NCBI GenBank assembly: GCA_013397695.1
Contig: VYZI01000131.1
Span: 124,001 to 188,000 of the forward strand
DNA length: 64,000 nt
Source: Centropus unirufus
Lineage: Eukaryota > Chordata > Aves > Cuculiformes > Centropidae
Reading direction: 5' to 3'
Part shown: piece after piece, positions 24,501 through 39,500 of the stretch
How the letters are laid out: every line of letters starts with the position of its first letter
Position numbering within the stretch: the stretch's first letter is position 1
The notes under the pieces: generated by a model
Seen by the model: the letters and a program-made list of their open reading frames with translations, nothing else
Databases searched by the model: none
What the model was told of the DNA's origin: nothing
Position numbers and translations under genes: made by a program

Positions 24501-27500
24501 TAAAGTACTCTTACATTGACTCTATATGCACATTTTGTTTGCAGTTCTATTCTCCTGGGTGACTTGTCATCATTTTTTCCTGGACCAAATCATTGTGCTT
24601 CTGACGTGTGCACTGTGCTGCTGAGCTGTGTATCTCCCGAAGTAAAATCCTGGATAAATACGTGTAATCTTCCAGATCTGCCTGGACAAGATTTGTGCTG
24701 AGTGAGAGGGTATATCTGGTGAAACACAGATAGGTGGTAGCCAAAGAGGAAGGTCCAGTTTATGTCATCTCCCTAAAAGACTACCCTAATTTCTTCTGCT
24801 CTCTCATTTCCCAGTATTTCACAAATTAATCAGAAGTCCTGAAATAAAATGTATTCCTTGTCTTTACCCTCTTCATTGAAGTCCTATTTCTTTTTCTTTA
24901 GCCACAAAAATTCCTCCTGCTCCTGCTCCTTCCTTCACAGTGTGAAGTGCAAAAAACCAGAACCTAAATTGTTTTGTCCTCCGTTGTTTCTCCAGTCATG
25001 CCTTCCTTAAGGAACTCTTTGTATTGGGAAAGTTTTATTTCCTTCAAGCTAGATGCCACTTCTGCAAGAATTCAGCAGCCTCTCCCTACCAGCACCCCCA
25101 TCTCTGAGATAACAATGTTCTGCATAGATTTTACTCTTCCTCAGCCTATTATCCAGACCCTTCCAAACATCATACTCAGTGTTGCTGTCTCCGCTGGAGG
25201 CAGGAGAAGAACTCTTACAAAACCAACACCCGACCTTTGGACTGATTTTTACTTGAAGTGGTGGTGCCTGTTCAGACAACTGATGCTAACTTTGTCAGGT
25301 GCGTCATTGGGCATATTTTACAGGAGCAATTCAAGCAATGCTCTAGAAAACGCCTAATATCAACAGGCTCAAGTTTCATCTGTGGGCATGCACAGATTTT
25401 TCTTGTTTCTCTGGTGTTTACTAAATAATTCTGTCAGATGCAAAAACTGAACACTCTTCAAATGCAGCATGTTTGAAATGCCTCCAGCCAGCCTCATTTC
25501 TGCAGGCTCAAATGCAAAATGTTGCTATGGGAACAAAAGCATCTCCCCACCCAATCAGCTGAAGCAAGAGGTGGGTTTTTTTAAAATAACAAGAATGTCT
25601 ATATCTGCACTTCACGTAATCCATCAACACGAGTCAGAGAGCAATCATTTTCGCAGCAAAACAGTGGAAAAAGATGACCCTTTCACTGCTGAAAAAAACA
25701 CTATGAGCCTCTTAGGGATGGGAGGTTGACTTGTTCTTGTAGAACTCGAACAGACAACAACAGAAACTGACAAATCAATCCCATTTGGCAGTGTAATCAA
25801 AGCAAGAAAGGGGTGTGAAACTGCTTAGATCTAAATAAATCTTGCTTTAGGAGAGAAAGTTGAGAGGTTCTCAAAGAATTTGCAAGCGTAATAGTTGTAA
25901 CAGAGAACAAGACTTAACATGACTATGTTGTTGCCTTCTTTGCCCTGCATGCATGTTGAGACTGGGTTTGTGTGGTGATGTTCTTTTCCATGAGGTGGTA
26001 CTGTGTACCCTGAGAGAGCAGCTCACTGTCAATCCCACCACAGGAGTGTCCAGGCTGCTCTCACATAAGCTACAGTCTAACAGCCTGCAGAATCCAAGGT
26101 CAACACTGGCTTCCCTCGGTGATGAGTGTGCCCTGCTGCTCCGCAGGAGCATGGACCAGCCCACCACTGAGCACCAGCTACTCCAGGAAAAGAAGCTGTG
26201 GACAGAGCTACTCTTTGAGTCAAGGCTCATACCCTGCTCCGCCAAGTCTTTCACACCAGATTCTGTCATTAGTCTCTGTCATTAATGTTTTAATTCCGTC
26301 AATGTGAGTTGGAGACTTCTGTCCATGGCAAATTAAAAGAAACCTAACTTGATCTTCTCTTGACTGGAATGATTTATTAGTCCTTTGGCACCACTGAGGT
26401 TTAGCAACCTGTTTAACTACAGTAAACATATGTTTAGGTCCTGACTTTTGTCAGTCCATAGGCATAAAAGATATTTCCCCCCATTTTTTTTTTTTTAGGA
26501 AAAAAGACTAGTAATTTGGGGGTAGTTTTCAGACTAATTAAAATTCTATTTATTGATAGAAGCTTTTCTCCACTAAAATTAAAATCAAAATTTTCTCCAC
26601 TAAATCCAACTTTAATAATAATGTTTTTAAAATGTTTTAGAATTTGACTAACACTCTCATGAATGGGAATACAGTAAGTCCTTGTTAATGAGTGATTGAA
26701 CCATCAATCTTCACTCCTTCTTAGTCATTATAATGACTGAAAGCATTCCCTTACCAATCTTGGATTCTGTACACATGTCACATCGTGTGTCTCTCCTCCA
26801 GAAGCTGTCAATTTAAAGCTACGAGATGGTCCATAGAAGAAAGAGAGTAGCTGTCTGTGCATGTGGCCCCTAATAAAAATAAAATAATATGCACAAACAC
26901 AAAATAAAATGTGAGAAATCATCCTAGTTCTTTTCTTCATACCAAATGTAGAAGAATGATCTGTGCTTTGTGGTTCTGACAGATATATACAAAATAATAT
27001 TGACATAACTTATTGGATTCCAGATCAGCCTATATTCAGGTCTAACATAAGCATTATTTAACTCAGCTTTTTAAAATCAGCTGAACCTGATTCAATAGTA
27101 AGATTTAAAGCAGGGGAATTGTGATGGTCTATGTTATGAAAAGACCACAGCACGTCTCATAACTAAGGGTGTTGTCAGATAACAACTAAATCTGAATCTG
27201 GTGCTAAATCTGAATGAGAGGGCAGGTTCTGGACTCAGTCCATTCTGCAGACCTATTAAGATCTCCTGTCACTGTGGGAAGTGCAAATGTGAGGATGGGA
27301 AACACAGGAGAGATTAACCTATTTGTTCATGCACATAACATTAATACCCAGGGAGGTGGTTGGGATTCCTGAGCAGATTTCAGCCCAGAACATTGGGATG
27401 TCACCAAGTTTGACTGAGCAGATATGAAGAGACCTGATTTGAGCCAGGCTTTGGACACATGAGTGCTCAGCATGTAGTTAACCAGACAGGGCTTCTGCCT

Positions 27501-30500
27501 TACTTGTATTCCACCTTGATCTGAGGAGACACCCAGTGCTGCAGTGTGTGAATTATAACACCTTATAAAGAAGGGAGATGTCTCAAAAGAAGCATGGAAG
27601 AAGATCCTGAGGCATTTTCTACACATCACCGTTTTATTAGTTCAGTTACTCAATTAAGAGTTTGAGCACTTGCTATTGCAGCTATCCTAATTTTAAAAAT
27701 ATGGCTACAACAAGGCAACTATAAGACGATTATAACAGAACAGTGAATATTAATTTCAAGGACGAGTATTTCCACTGTAATTATTTCCATTGGCAGTGTA
27801 ACAAGTTGTTACCATTGTGCTCATCCCTGGTGTATTTTGTCAGCTCAGTTCTTACACTGAACTTGTTCAACTATGTAATATCTGTGGATTAACTGGAGGA
27901 AAAAAGCACGTGGGGTGTGGGAGAATTGGGAAGGAAGTGGGAGCACACCTTCAAAACAATTTTACTACCAAGATGCTCATGGTAGACATTCAGCCTCAGA
28001 TACTGCTGATGGATACTGGTCCTCTGGTCTCATCTGCAGAGACGCCTTGATGATAATGGCAAAGTGTGCACCAGTACTTTGAATTTATTAAGGGGTTTTG
28101 TTTAATCATTCACAATATTGCACATTACTGTAACATTCTCAGCTTCTTTATTTGTGCTTTTCAAGATGTATTAAGCAACCTCAGAGAATCCTCTACCCAG
28201 AATTTTCCTTGTCACTATATCCTGGAAATTGCCATTCAGAAAAAAGAGATACAGCTACAAAAAAAAAATTTTTTTACACTGTTTGTTGCTAGAAATCTGG
28301 GAGGTACATGATGTTGATCAAGTAACTATTCCTAGTTCTCCCTGTATGAATGCTTCCATGTGTATTTACACAAAGAATTTTATTATAACTCTAAAAGGTT
28401 AGTGTGATTCCTTATTCACAAAGGAGAAGATTTGGCTCATCCTTGTGAAAGAGTATTCTACTACAACCGTGTTATAACTTTCAACTTGCTGTGAATTTAG
28501 ATGTTGCGTTCAGTACCATTAAAGAACACTCCAGGTTCTTGTTTTTCACACAGCTACTCGATTGGTCTGATTGCTGCTACTGATTTTTCTAATGATTTTA
28601 CATACACAAGGCCAAATCCTGCTATTATTTATGTACACATGTGCTTCCACTGGAGACAATCCAAAGATTCATCATACTAAGGCTTTATGCTGATAGCATT
28701 GGTTGTTGCAGATACAAAACATCTCATTTTGGAAGTCAATTTAGGATCTTGTTAGATCCTGGAGCATCTCAAGTCAGAAAAAAAATGCCATATTTTTAGC
28801 AGAAACTTAACAGATTGTGTCTTTCCTCTGCCTGCAGAAGAGGGAAATACTACAATATAATTCTTCCCAGCTTCTGTACTGAAGGACATAGCAGCTTCTA
28901 ACAGCTCCACAACAGATGCCTAATGCATTCCTTAGTCATCATAAAGCAAATCATGTATCCAAAAACATATGTTTGTGTTCACTCACCTATGAACTCAGAG
29001 CAAATGGCCATCAGCAAGCATTAGGGAAAGCAGAGAAATCCCAGGAGCGCTAGCCAGACTGACTTAGCTAATGAAGTGCACATAAAAACAGCAAACATCC
29101 ATCATCATAAATTATCCTCAAACTCCCCTTTGACATGCATTCATCTCCTTGCATCTAATACTCCTCAGACAACCCATGACATCCGTGGCCTGAATCCCGC
29201 AAATGACTAGACTGAGTAGGAAATGAGCTCTGTAAACATGCTGTTCGTTAGAGTATTTTACCTACTGCCAGATGGATTGATTTGCAATGGCTTATTGGTT
29301 ACTCACCCTTTTGAGTATTTGAATTAGATGAGTTAGCAAACTGCCCTGTAGTTGGGAACAAAGTGCTTCAGGCTAGTAAAGATTCTGAAATTGCCTTTTT
29401 TCCTTTCTCCCTCCATCAGAAGTTTCAGGGGAGCTGAAAATCTTACATGTGAATATTTTCATCTGTGCTCATGCATGATGAAAGAGATTGGCTTTGTTAA
29501 ATAACCATCACATTTACAGTAGAACATGTACTTCAAGCCGATTTATCAGAGAAACAAATAGGAAAAGGTTGTAGCTTAATAACTGGCTATGCTGTGTGTA
29601 CCAGCAGGTGTGTACATCCACAAGAAATACAAACATGGCACAACTTGGGGTGTGTAAAGCACCACAATCCACTTCAGAATCATAACAATGACCTACTTAT
29701 GACAGCAGCAAGTACTTGGGAACCCAACTCTGGATGAATGAAGAAGTATTGTGCTGCTTTTTCCAGTTTGTGTACCTTTTGGTGGGTCTTCACACAAGAC
29801 ATGCTCAGTGCCTTGCTCAGCTCCTGGGAAATTCTTTCTCTCTACCTTGCCTGTAGGGAAGGTCCTTATATGGCAAATGAGGTAAATTTACTTAAAATAT
29901 ATAGCATGAATATCCCCTCCAAGACAATATCTGGAGCCAGTTCCCTTCCTGCAGAACAGCCAGAATAAGTATTTTAAACATAGAAGGAATATGAGCATAA
30001 TGCAAAAATTTGGCAAAGAAAATATAATAATTTCCTGAGCTATTTGGACATCAAATTAGGCTCCTTAATTACCAAGTACTAATAAATACTGACAGTTTTC
30101 TGAGGACTGTGGAAAAAAAATGTAACTTCAGCATCTGGTGTCAGATCAGTTTGTCTGCCATTGACTAGGATAAAGGGATATATTAAAACTCAGGATGACA
30201 TCTGGTATTTCAATGGAAAATTGGAATCTCTCAGACTTAAAAAGGCTTTCATCAAGATAATCTCCATTTCAAGCTCAGCAATATAAACTGTGACCGGACT
30301 GAAGAATGCAAGCACAAGCGCACTCAAAAGTGAGACACTGAAAGAAGACTTTTATTTAGTTGGTGTTTGCACAGTGTGCTGTGAGTGGTATGTGTGCTGT
30401 GCAGAGCAAAATGGAAAGTAATGGATGGCTGCATTGCATTAGCCAAGTCCCATAATATTTACTACTTTATAAAACCCCTCATAGGAAAAATCAATTCCCA

Positions 30501-33500
30501 TTGCAGAGGTGGCCATTATGTATTTTGGCTGCTGAATGGTAGATCAAGTTCTAGAACCATAAGTTCAATATATAATATCATGTCTTAGGATTTTTTTTTT
30601 CAGAAGTTACTCTACACACCAGATTGACTTCTTCGTTTGAATAAATGTAAACAAATCATCTGTGGAAGCATGTGTTAAACTGATTCAACTCTTATAGGCT
30701 GAGAGGAGAAGGAAAGAGAAAGACCGTGTGCTTACTGTAGAGGGATTCATTCGAGCTATAGAAGGCCATTACTTTCTGAATACAAAAATAAGGTGAGATC
30801 TTGGAAAGCACACAGAACTGGCAATGATGAAGCAACCCTTCACATCATGGCTTGGTTTATTATTTTCAATACAGCTGTTAAATGTGGGTAAACACAGACA
30901 CTTGCGCAAATGCTGGAACTAGGGAAGACTCCATGGGTCCATGAAGCCACAGATAGCTCCAGCTTTTCCTCCCTACATGACCCCATCAGACACCCCGTTC
31001 TTTTCACATTCCTCTTTGCTTCCAGTGGTCCTGCCTGCCATCACACTGATTCATGCCCCATACCTCCTAGGTAGCTGGGGCATGCAGGCTGGTACATAGG
31101 GGCTGGCCAGGCAGCACAAATGACTGTGAAGCTCATTCTAGGAGCCCGTCTCCTGGTCAGGTATTAATTCATTCTTCCTCCCTTACCCAAGTACGAGTAT
31201 TAACAAAACTTGTAGAATCTTGATATCTCTGGTACCTGTAGCTCTCACTTTCTGCTTGGCACCATACTCTTGTTCCCTGCTAAATGGCTCGCACCACATG
31301 TCCTACCTTCAAAGAAAAAACAGCATGCAACTAGTGCCAAATTCTTCATGGGGTTTACATGGTAAGAATTCAATGGTTCAGGAGGAGCCAGTGTTAAGAA
31401 AACCCCCTAATGTATAGGAGTTATCACAGCCAGAAATAGAGGCAGTATAATTTGATTTCCTTTAGAGACTCCTGAATGACAGGATGAATTGAAAGTAACA
31501 GAATCAAAATAAAGCTTGTGCCACTGAAGACATAAGGCCCAACACATCAGGCAAGTCGTAAAGAACATGATATTTTAATGCAATTGGGGATTTTGACAAG
31601 CAACTATAAAGTACTACGTCTTTAGAGCCACCAAAAGCTAAATTTAGAGTGCAGCTACAGCTGGTGTGAAGCCACCCTGTCAGTTTTATGATGGCACCAC
31701 ATTACAGCTTGCTCAGTGGCTGCTTGGAGAAGTCTTGCTGGGATTTTCAGCCCTGGCCCGCTCTGTCAAATGAGTGCACTCACTCCCTTATCAGTCAGAA
31801 AAGCCTTCTGCTGAGTTATTTTTCACTAAATATATAAACAAGGTGTAATTTTAGAATTACCTGCTTCTTATTTTCTGACCTTGATACAGCCTTGTGTTGC
31901 AGAAAAAAATAGACCTGCTATTGCATGAAGTTTCTCTGGTGCCAGTCATAAGTAAATACACAAAACATATTCTAAAGGAAATTCTCCTCTTTCGAAACCT
32001 AACGAAACCTAACATCACAGGAAAAGTCACAGGAAGCAGAGTCTAATGAGATTCCTGCCTCTGATTTTATTTTTGTTTCATTTTAATTCCACTATCCCAT
32101 TTGTCTGTATTATTTTATACTAATAGTGATCAGATTGACTATAAGAATCCCTGAAAATCAAGGACCACAGTTTCAGCATACCTCTTGAGTCTTTAGAAAC
32201 TGAGAAAACTGGGAACAATAGGACACTGAAAGTAGAACAGGAGTTTCCATCTTTCCTTACTATAAATGCAAATTAGTAATTTCTAAGAGGAGAGATTAAA
32301 TGGTCAAGAAGCCATTCTTTAAAAAAAAAAAACGCAATTCCTTGGTCTATTTTGCTCAATTCATGGGTGTCCGTCAGATTAGAAGAACCAGAGGAGATCT
32401 GACCAGTGAACCACTCATATTTGAAAATGGCCAAGAATGATGTGCTAGCAGGACAATATGGAAATCTCACATCTCTTGCTCAGTTCCTTCACACAGGTAA
32501 GTAATGACGCAACTGACCTGTTTGTTAGGATGTCTGGGGGAAGAGAGTCAGAGACCAACTTTAATTAGACTGGAGATTGGATTGATAAAAGTGCCTTAAG
32601 CACTCAGCTCCACCGGTCATGAGCACAGTATTAACAGCCGGAAGGGCGATCTTGCAGGATCAGCCAGGGAAAGACAAACAGCTACGAGCATGAGAAGGGG
32701 CAGGCGGGCAGAGTGTGACGCAGGAAGACGGAGTTGGCACAGAAGCTCTTGGCAGTGGATGAGGGGAGGTGGGCAGAAGGCAGCACACAGACCTGCAGTG
32801 CCAGTCCCTGGAATGAGGCAGCACAGCAGGGGAGGTGCCTTCAACAGGAGGGAAGGTGGCCAACAGCACGCAGAAAGCTGCAGGGGAGCTGGAAGATGCA
32901 CAGATGCAGCTCAGAGCAATAACACATGAGCCTATTAACTGGTTCAGGAGAAGCAAAACTATTCGGTACAGAGAGTCCCCTCCTGCTTTCCTCTCAGAAG
33001 TGATTACAACTACAAAAATGTGTTTGCGCTACCAGCCTCCCTCTGACTGCTACAGTCAGTGCTGTAAAAGCAGGGCGTCCTGCTGCGGTGAAGCCACGCT
33101 GCAGGGAAGAGCTTGCTCCTGGATTTCAGCAGTGGTTGCCACAGTGCTCTGAACAGCGCGGGGCTTACCAGCAAAATCTGAACAATCCAGCACAGCAAGT
33201 GAAAAGCTTTTCAGTGCTCTTAAAGGCTTCACTAAAATGTAGAGGTAAAACATTTATGCATCTTGCTGGTGGGCGTTCTTGACCCACTGTGGCATGGCTT
33301 TTGGAGAAGAGTTCCAGGCAATGCTGGAGGTGAGAATAGTTCCCCTATGGACTAAAGGGACACCAAAACTAAATTGCTGCCTATAGACAAAGGCTCAAAC
33401 AACTCAAGTGATAATCAGGAATGTTCCCCGTATTGACATGTGTATGTATAAGAGTATATCTGTTTATGAACCCTATTTAGGAAGTTGGTATCTCTCTTAG

Positions 33501-36500
33501 GAGAGTTTGTTATTTTTATTGTTAATTTTTATTTTAATGCCATTTTAATGGAGGCATGGGGGAAGGACAGAAAGGGAAGAACAGAAAGGAGGAAATAATG
33601 GCCCTACAAATTCATTCACACCTCCTTGTTAACACTGACAAGCTGCTCAGGAAAGATATTGTCTACTTGCCTGCAAAATATCTTTGTCTTTGAAAGACTT
33701 GTATGAATTATAATGCACAACTGCGAGTTCACAGCAACTTCTAAATGCTTGATTTAAGGCAGCATATGGTGGGTGATAAAAGTTGTTTGTTTCCTTAATA
33801 TCTTTCTGCATCAAGATGCTATTTTTTCTAACTGAAGAGCAAGAAGTTAATTTTAATGTAGAATTATGCGCTGTGACATGAGGGCATTCATTTCGCCCAG
33901 TATGATGTTAGACAAATGGGAAAAAGATTTTCTGCTGCCATCAGGCCTGCGTGGTCAGTTGTGGCTTGTGTTTTCCTATTGCTGAGTAACAGCAGCACGT
34001 ACAGCCCCAGCTAATAGGAGCTGGGAGTACACAGTGAGCACTCACTTGGGTTTTAGAAGAAATAAACGTTTCCTCAGTGTAATTAGACAAGCGTTATTGC
34101 ACAGATTAATTGCTGCCCACCACTTTTCTCTTGCAGGTGTGAAATTGCACTCACAGGTTCAGTTTGGAGCATACAGCCTGTGCTCGGTGGTGATGGAGAT
34201 GTTTACTGTTTTGGTGTCTGCTTTTTGGCAGCCAGTTTGAGCTTTGCTTCAGCTGCCAGGTGGCTGTCACCATGCAGGTCGTGTGGCAATGAGTCCTGTC
34301 CGTTTCTTTGCACGCCACGGCAGGGCGTAGCAATCAGCAGAGGTGATTGCGCTTCAGCTCTAGGGATGGAGGCTGTTATTGGCATAGAATCAATGGATCC
34401 TCTAACAATTGTTTGGACCCAAGTGAGGGGCTGGCACCTTGCCAGAACGGATTTGTGGGGGTGCGAAAGGTAAAGAGAGACAGGTAGCCACCCCACAACC
34501 ATGAGCGTGCTTGAAGAGTTGTTGAGGATTTGTGTGAGCGCAGCAGGGACAGTGTGCACAGATCCAAGTCCAATGGACGATATCATTCTCCAGTCACTAG
34601 GCAAAGCTGGATGTTACATTTGGGAACAATTTCTGCGCCTCGGTTTTGGCTGTTACGGATGTAAATAACCACAGCTTACTGCGGGGCAGCAGAGCTCCCA
34701 GCCAGAGCGCTGAGCAGAGGCCAGTGCAGACTTCTCCTGAGCTGCCCCTTCCCAGTGCAAGCACACAGCTGCCTGGAGCCAGCTCTGGGTCCCCAGCTCT
34801 GCGCTGCCAGGTACCTCCCTAACTACCACAAGTCTTGCAACTCACTTTGGGGAGTGCAAAAAAGAAGCCATGCCTAATTTACTTCTTCGGTCAGCTCTGA
34901 CAGTTGGTTACAGCTAGTAATAGCTGGATGCTGAATTAATTTTTGCCCTCTCAAGCTCTATATTTTCAAATGAATCACAAGGCAAGTTGCTATTTACTGC
35001 ACAGTTTGATGTGTTACTGCCAGGACATATTGGCTTCTGTTGCTGCTTTTCAAAACCTAAACTTTAATGGCCAACTCAAGCTTTGAAAGTCCAAAGACTA
35101 ACAGATGTGTAAGGAAATTCTTTGAGGACGAAAATCATTTGAATTCCATCATTTATAATTTCAAAAAAATTATTTGAAGTCCACCAGAAATCATTTGAAG
35201 TTGATAAAATACAAATTAACATTTCCTGTTAGCATTTACAGCAACAGCACAGCAGGACAGAGACCCAAACTAAGAAAAATTATTTACAAAAACAAAAAGT
35301 AGATCTCACTGGAGGGGAATGCAAATTAAATTGCAGGAGTTAAAGGAAAGCCAGGAAGAGTTTGATCTGATAGCTAAAAAATAATTAAAAAGAAGTAAAA
35401 CTATGAGCTCTTTCAGACAGCATAAGATTGTGTCCTGACAGGCAACCCATGGTTTTTATCCTAATCCCGCCTCTGAGTTGGTGTAAACACTGCATGTTTC
35501 TCCCATGGGCTTTAACTCTCACAGCTGATCATGAGTTAGCAAAGAGAACTTTTTTCTAAGGCAGAAGAAATCAAGCCAGACATTCCTCTCACTCTTCCTC
35601 TTTCAAATGAGTAAAAAAGTTTGAAATCTTATACTTCAATATAAAAATTTAAATCTTGCCTTACCCTTCATGATTTAATTTCTTCCTCTTTAAACATACA
35701 AATGTGGGTTGGTCACTCAAAGTATACACTCCTCTGCAATCTGTATCAGGCTCATTTTAGCAGCAGGTTTCTCACCTCCATTTTAATAGTTATGCACAGA
35801 AAATAGCAAATTCGTAAATGGAGAGAACTGTTTTCCAACTGCCTGGCCAGATTCCAGCTGAAGAGACCTCTGAAGTCACTGTGACTTCCAGGTGCCAGGC
35901 AGAGCTCTTGGTGTCACCTGCATCTCCTCCCATCTGTGAAAAAGAAGATAGCACAACTCTCGTCAGCTTCTGCTTTGATTTTCAGACTTGCTTTTCTGCA
36001 TTAATTCACGTTATTAATGGGCTCACTGTGACACAGGCATCCAGAAATTAAGCTTTTATATACCCGGGAAGCCAAAACTGCTGTTGAGAGTTGGCACCTG
36101 ATGTAGACCCACAGTGACAGGGCTCAGATTGACATTCAGAGGTGGTCTCTCCCTCCAAGGTGGAGGGGTCTCTGTCTCAGAGTGGCTTCGTGCTGAGTGG
36201 CCCAAGTCACCCCCACAATGAGTGACAGAGAGGTGTGAAGGTCAGGCTGGAGGTGTCCAGGTCAAGTTGAGATATGCCACATAATGAAAAACATCTCACT
36301 TGTGCTAACAATGGTCTTGCGGCTGTGCTGTGGACGAGCAAGGTGTACCTAAGGCTCATGTTGTAAAAACCTTGCGCTTTGCTTTCCTCTTTGGAAAGTA
36401 AAGCAGCTTCATTAATCCCCCAACATCCACGATAAATAAATCCTTTTTTTTTTTAACACAGCTGTCTCAAATTAAAACACGCTATGGTTTTCTTGCTTTC

Positions 36501-39500
36501 TCTAGCCATAGTTTCACTGCAAGGCACAAGGGAAGTGCCACACAGACAGATATTGCTGAATTGGGTTTTGCCTCATTGAGTTTTTATGGATGGTTACCCT
36601 CAAAAAACAAACTATTAATAGACCCGAGTCTGAATGCTCAACCACATGAGGCTTCATCTGTTACATTCAGGCTGTGTTTTGATGGATTGCTATTCCATCA
36701 ATCTAAAATCCTTTGGGCTATGAAGGATATAAAATAGTCCTACATCCATTTGCCCTAAAACAAATATTTAAAATACATATCACAGGGGAAAAAGGAGTAG
36801 CACATTAGTGGGAAAGAAATGACACCATAGACAAAGAGAAAGAAATAGACACAATATTCTAGTAATAGAAAGCCATGTAAAACAGAAGCCTCTTGAGCCG
36901 TGACTTGCTTTAGTGAGGCTAACAACAGTACAGGTTATTTAAACAGGTTTTGTAACCGCTGTTGTTATTACATAGATTAAATTACACTAAGAAATGTAGG
37001 AATTGGTGGGTAACTTTCAAAAAGAAAAAGATATACAGGCTCCTAAGATTTTAATTTGCTGTATATCCTTCTTAATGGGAACAAATCCCAAAATGCTCTA
37101 GATTTTAGAAGCAATCTGTGAAGCTGACCTTTAGACATTACTCCTGCTCCAAATACCCACTGCACACAAACAAAAAATTTCAGTTGCACCATCAAAACCA
37201 GTCTCACCTGCCTTATCAGGTTTGTAATGCAAGATAAACTGTTCTAAATAAAATGAATCATTATTTTAATTAATCAGCAAGAAACTTCGATTTAAATATC
37301 AGTTTTAAACATTTTTTTATATATCTTCATAATTTGACAAAGAAAATTTAGCATTTAGAAAGTTAGTTTAGTTTATAGGTGCAAATTTCCAACTAAATAG
37401 TCCTTATACAAAATTTGGTATTTTTCCTACTGAAAGTGTATCGATGTATATTTGTGTATGCATATATTGCTTAGCACACATGTATTCACATTCTAATTAT
37501 TTTTTACTCTTGGTATTTAATAGGAGACAAATCATGAATCAAAACCTCTAAGTAAAATGTATAGGAGAAATTATAAATGTAAAAGTCATAAAGTGCTTTT
37601 TTAAAAAATAAGCCCTGTTATAAGGCATTATTTCACATACAAATTTTAAACACTCCTTTTTTCCTCAAAATCCTGCTCCAGTTCTGCCCTTTGTGTTTAT
37701 CCCATGTGAACAAAGCTAAGGGCACCTTTACAATTTATCAGTCTGAGAAATCATATTATATATGTTAAAGTGACTAAAAAGTATAAGAGAAGGCCAGACC
37801 TGGTTTTGGCTCCTCAGCAAAGGGAAATCTCTAGGGGCTCCAAGATTCTCTGTGGGATGAGTGTGGCTATTCCTGCTGGCAGCTGGGAACAACACAGACA
37901 GCAAACACTCCCCTTCTTGGACTTCATGCTGAAATCCGATTGGAAGGAAGAGCCACCATTAGCTCCAGTGCATGGGCTCTGCTGCGCCTGGAAGTTGGAA
38001 GGTGGTGCTCAAAGCCTAGCACTTCTCCAGGAGGATGTCCCTGCTGGGAGCCGCTCAGCTGACGTGCGCTGCTCTCATCTCTTCCAGTAAGATAGGCGGA
38101 ATGCAGCATTTACCGTGGGATTTGCATGAGCAACCTGAAGTGCCATTTAAAGGCTGCCACTCTTCCCCCACATCAAAGTACCTGCTTTTCCACACTCCTT
38201 GCAAACACCAGGTGAAGGGCAACCCTTTAGACCTGCCGTTGTTGCAACCTTCTAGCAAAGCAAGGATCTGTTCCCTGTCTCCCACTTTGTTGCCAGCAGG
38301 AAAAGCCTCACAGAACCAGTAACTCAAAGGTCTTGTTCCAAATGCATCAGAGCTGTGAAAAAATATGGTCCAACTTGCTGGGCTGATGACTTACAACTGT
38401 ATCCAAAACAATTAATTCCCATTCTAGACTGCTTCCCAGACCACCCTTTGCAGGAAACCTCCCAAGATTTGGAGCCTGAGCTTATATGACCTAGGGATGT
38501 GAGATTGTGAGCATCTGAATGCTCTCAGTGAGCCTTCGAGGGAGGGCACAGCATGCAGGAGTCAGCAGTACAGAACAGGTTGGGCAGGAGAGGACAAGGT
38601 CTCCTCTCCTTCCAGCTTTCTTGAATAGCCCAGGATGCCCTTACCTGTCAAGGATTTCTCTTCTTGCTATGGCCAGAAATGGTTGAGGAATATTAACCCT
38701 TTGCTCTTCAGTGCAATACTAGTGCTGCCTCTCTCCTGAATCACATTTAGCCACATGGAGGTAGAGTGGATCCATCAGCTGCTTTCAACATCACAGCCGA
38801 TATCCAGTCTTGAGAGCATTGAACAGTGCTGTTTGTAGTACCTACAGCATAGCTCCTCTGTCTGAAAGGCAGCTCCACCTGCTCCAGACCTGTGCAGCCA
38901 GGGCTCTTGTGGTCAAAATCTGGAGGCTTTGTGAGAAGCGTGCCTGATGGAGATGTGGATGGAGCCCGCTCTTGTTACTTTAACACTGTGTTGTGCTGCC
39001 CTGGGCTGTTGGACTATCAGAGTCTCAATGAACTCTTTTGTGGCAAAGTCACCCACAGTGATGGGGACTGGGCAGCGTGTCCTGCCGTGCAACGCCAGTC
39101 ACTTCAGCAAGGCGGGTGGACCTGGCACACAGGAGGTGCTTGTGCCCCGTGGTGCAGCTGCTGTACAGCCTGTGCTGCAGAGCCGTGTTGCACGCCCCAG
39201 TATCCACCTGTTTTTACTGGGATCTCCACATGGGGAGATGGTCTCCTGGAGCTCCTTCCCCCATCGTCCTCCACCCTAATGTCTCATGGCCAGTTTTGGC
39301 TGCATGGGGCAGAGCGGTGCAGCCCCAGGCAGCAGCGAGGGAGGATGCTGAGCCCTGTTAAGGGCTCCCCACCAATGCATGGGGCTGAGCTGAGCTGTCA
39401 GCACAGCAACAACCTGCAAGGAGCTGCAGCAAGGGCTGCCCTGGACAGAGAGAGTGTGGAAAGCCAAAATGTTAAAATAAAAGTGAGTTTCAGAACTCCA

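Noticed and set aside
22239..24503. Run of Cys-, Phe- and Leu-rich plus-strand frames resembling membrane proteins
   Set aside because: All are short and in changing frames within T-rich DNA, which yields hydrophobic codons by composition. No conserved motif was found.
25871..26285. Overlapping frames of 132 codons (minus) and 110 codons (plus)
   Set aside because: They oppose each other on the same bases and show no family motif; no evidence chooses either.
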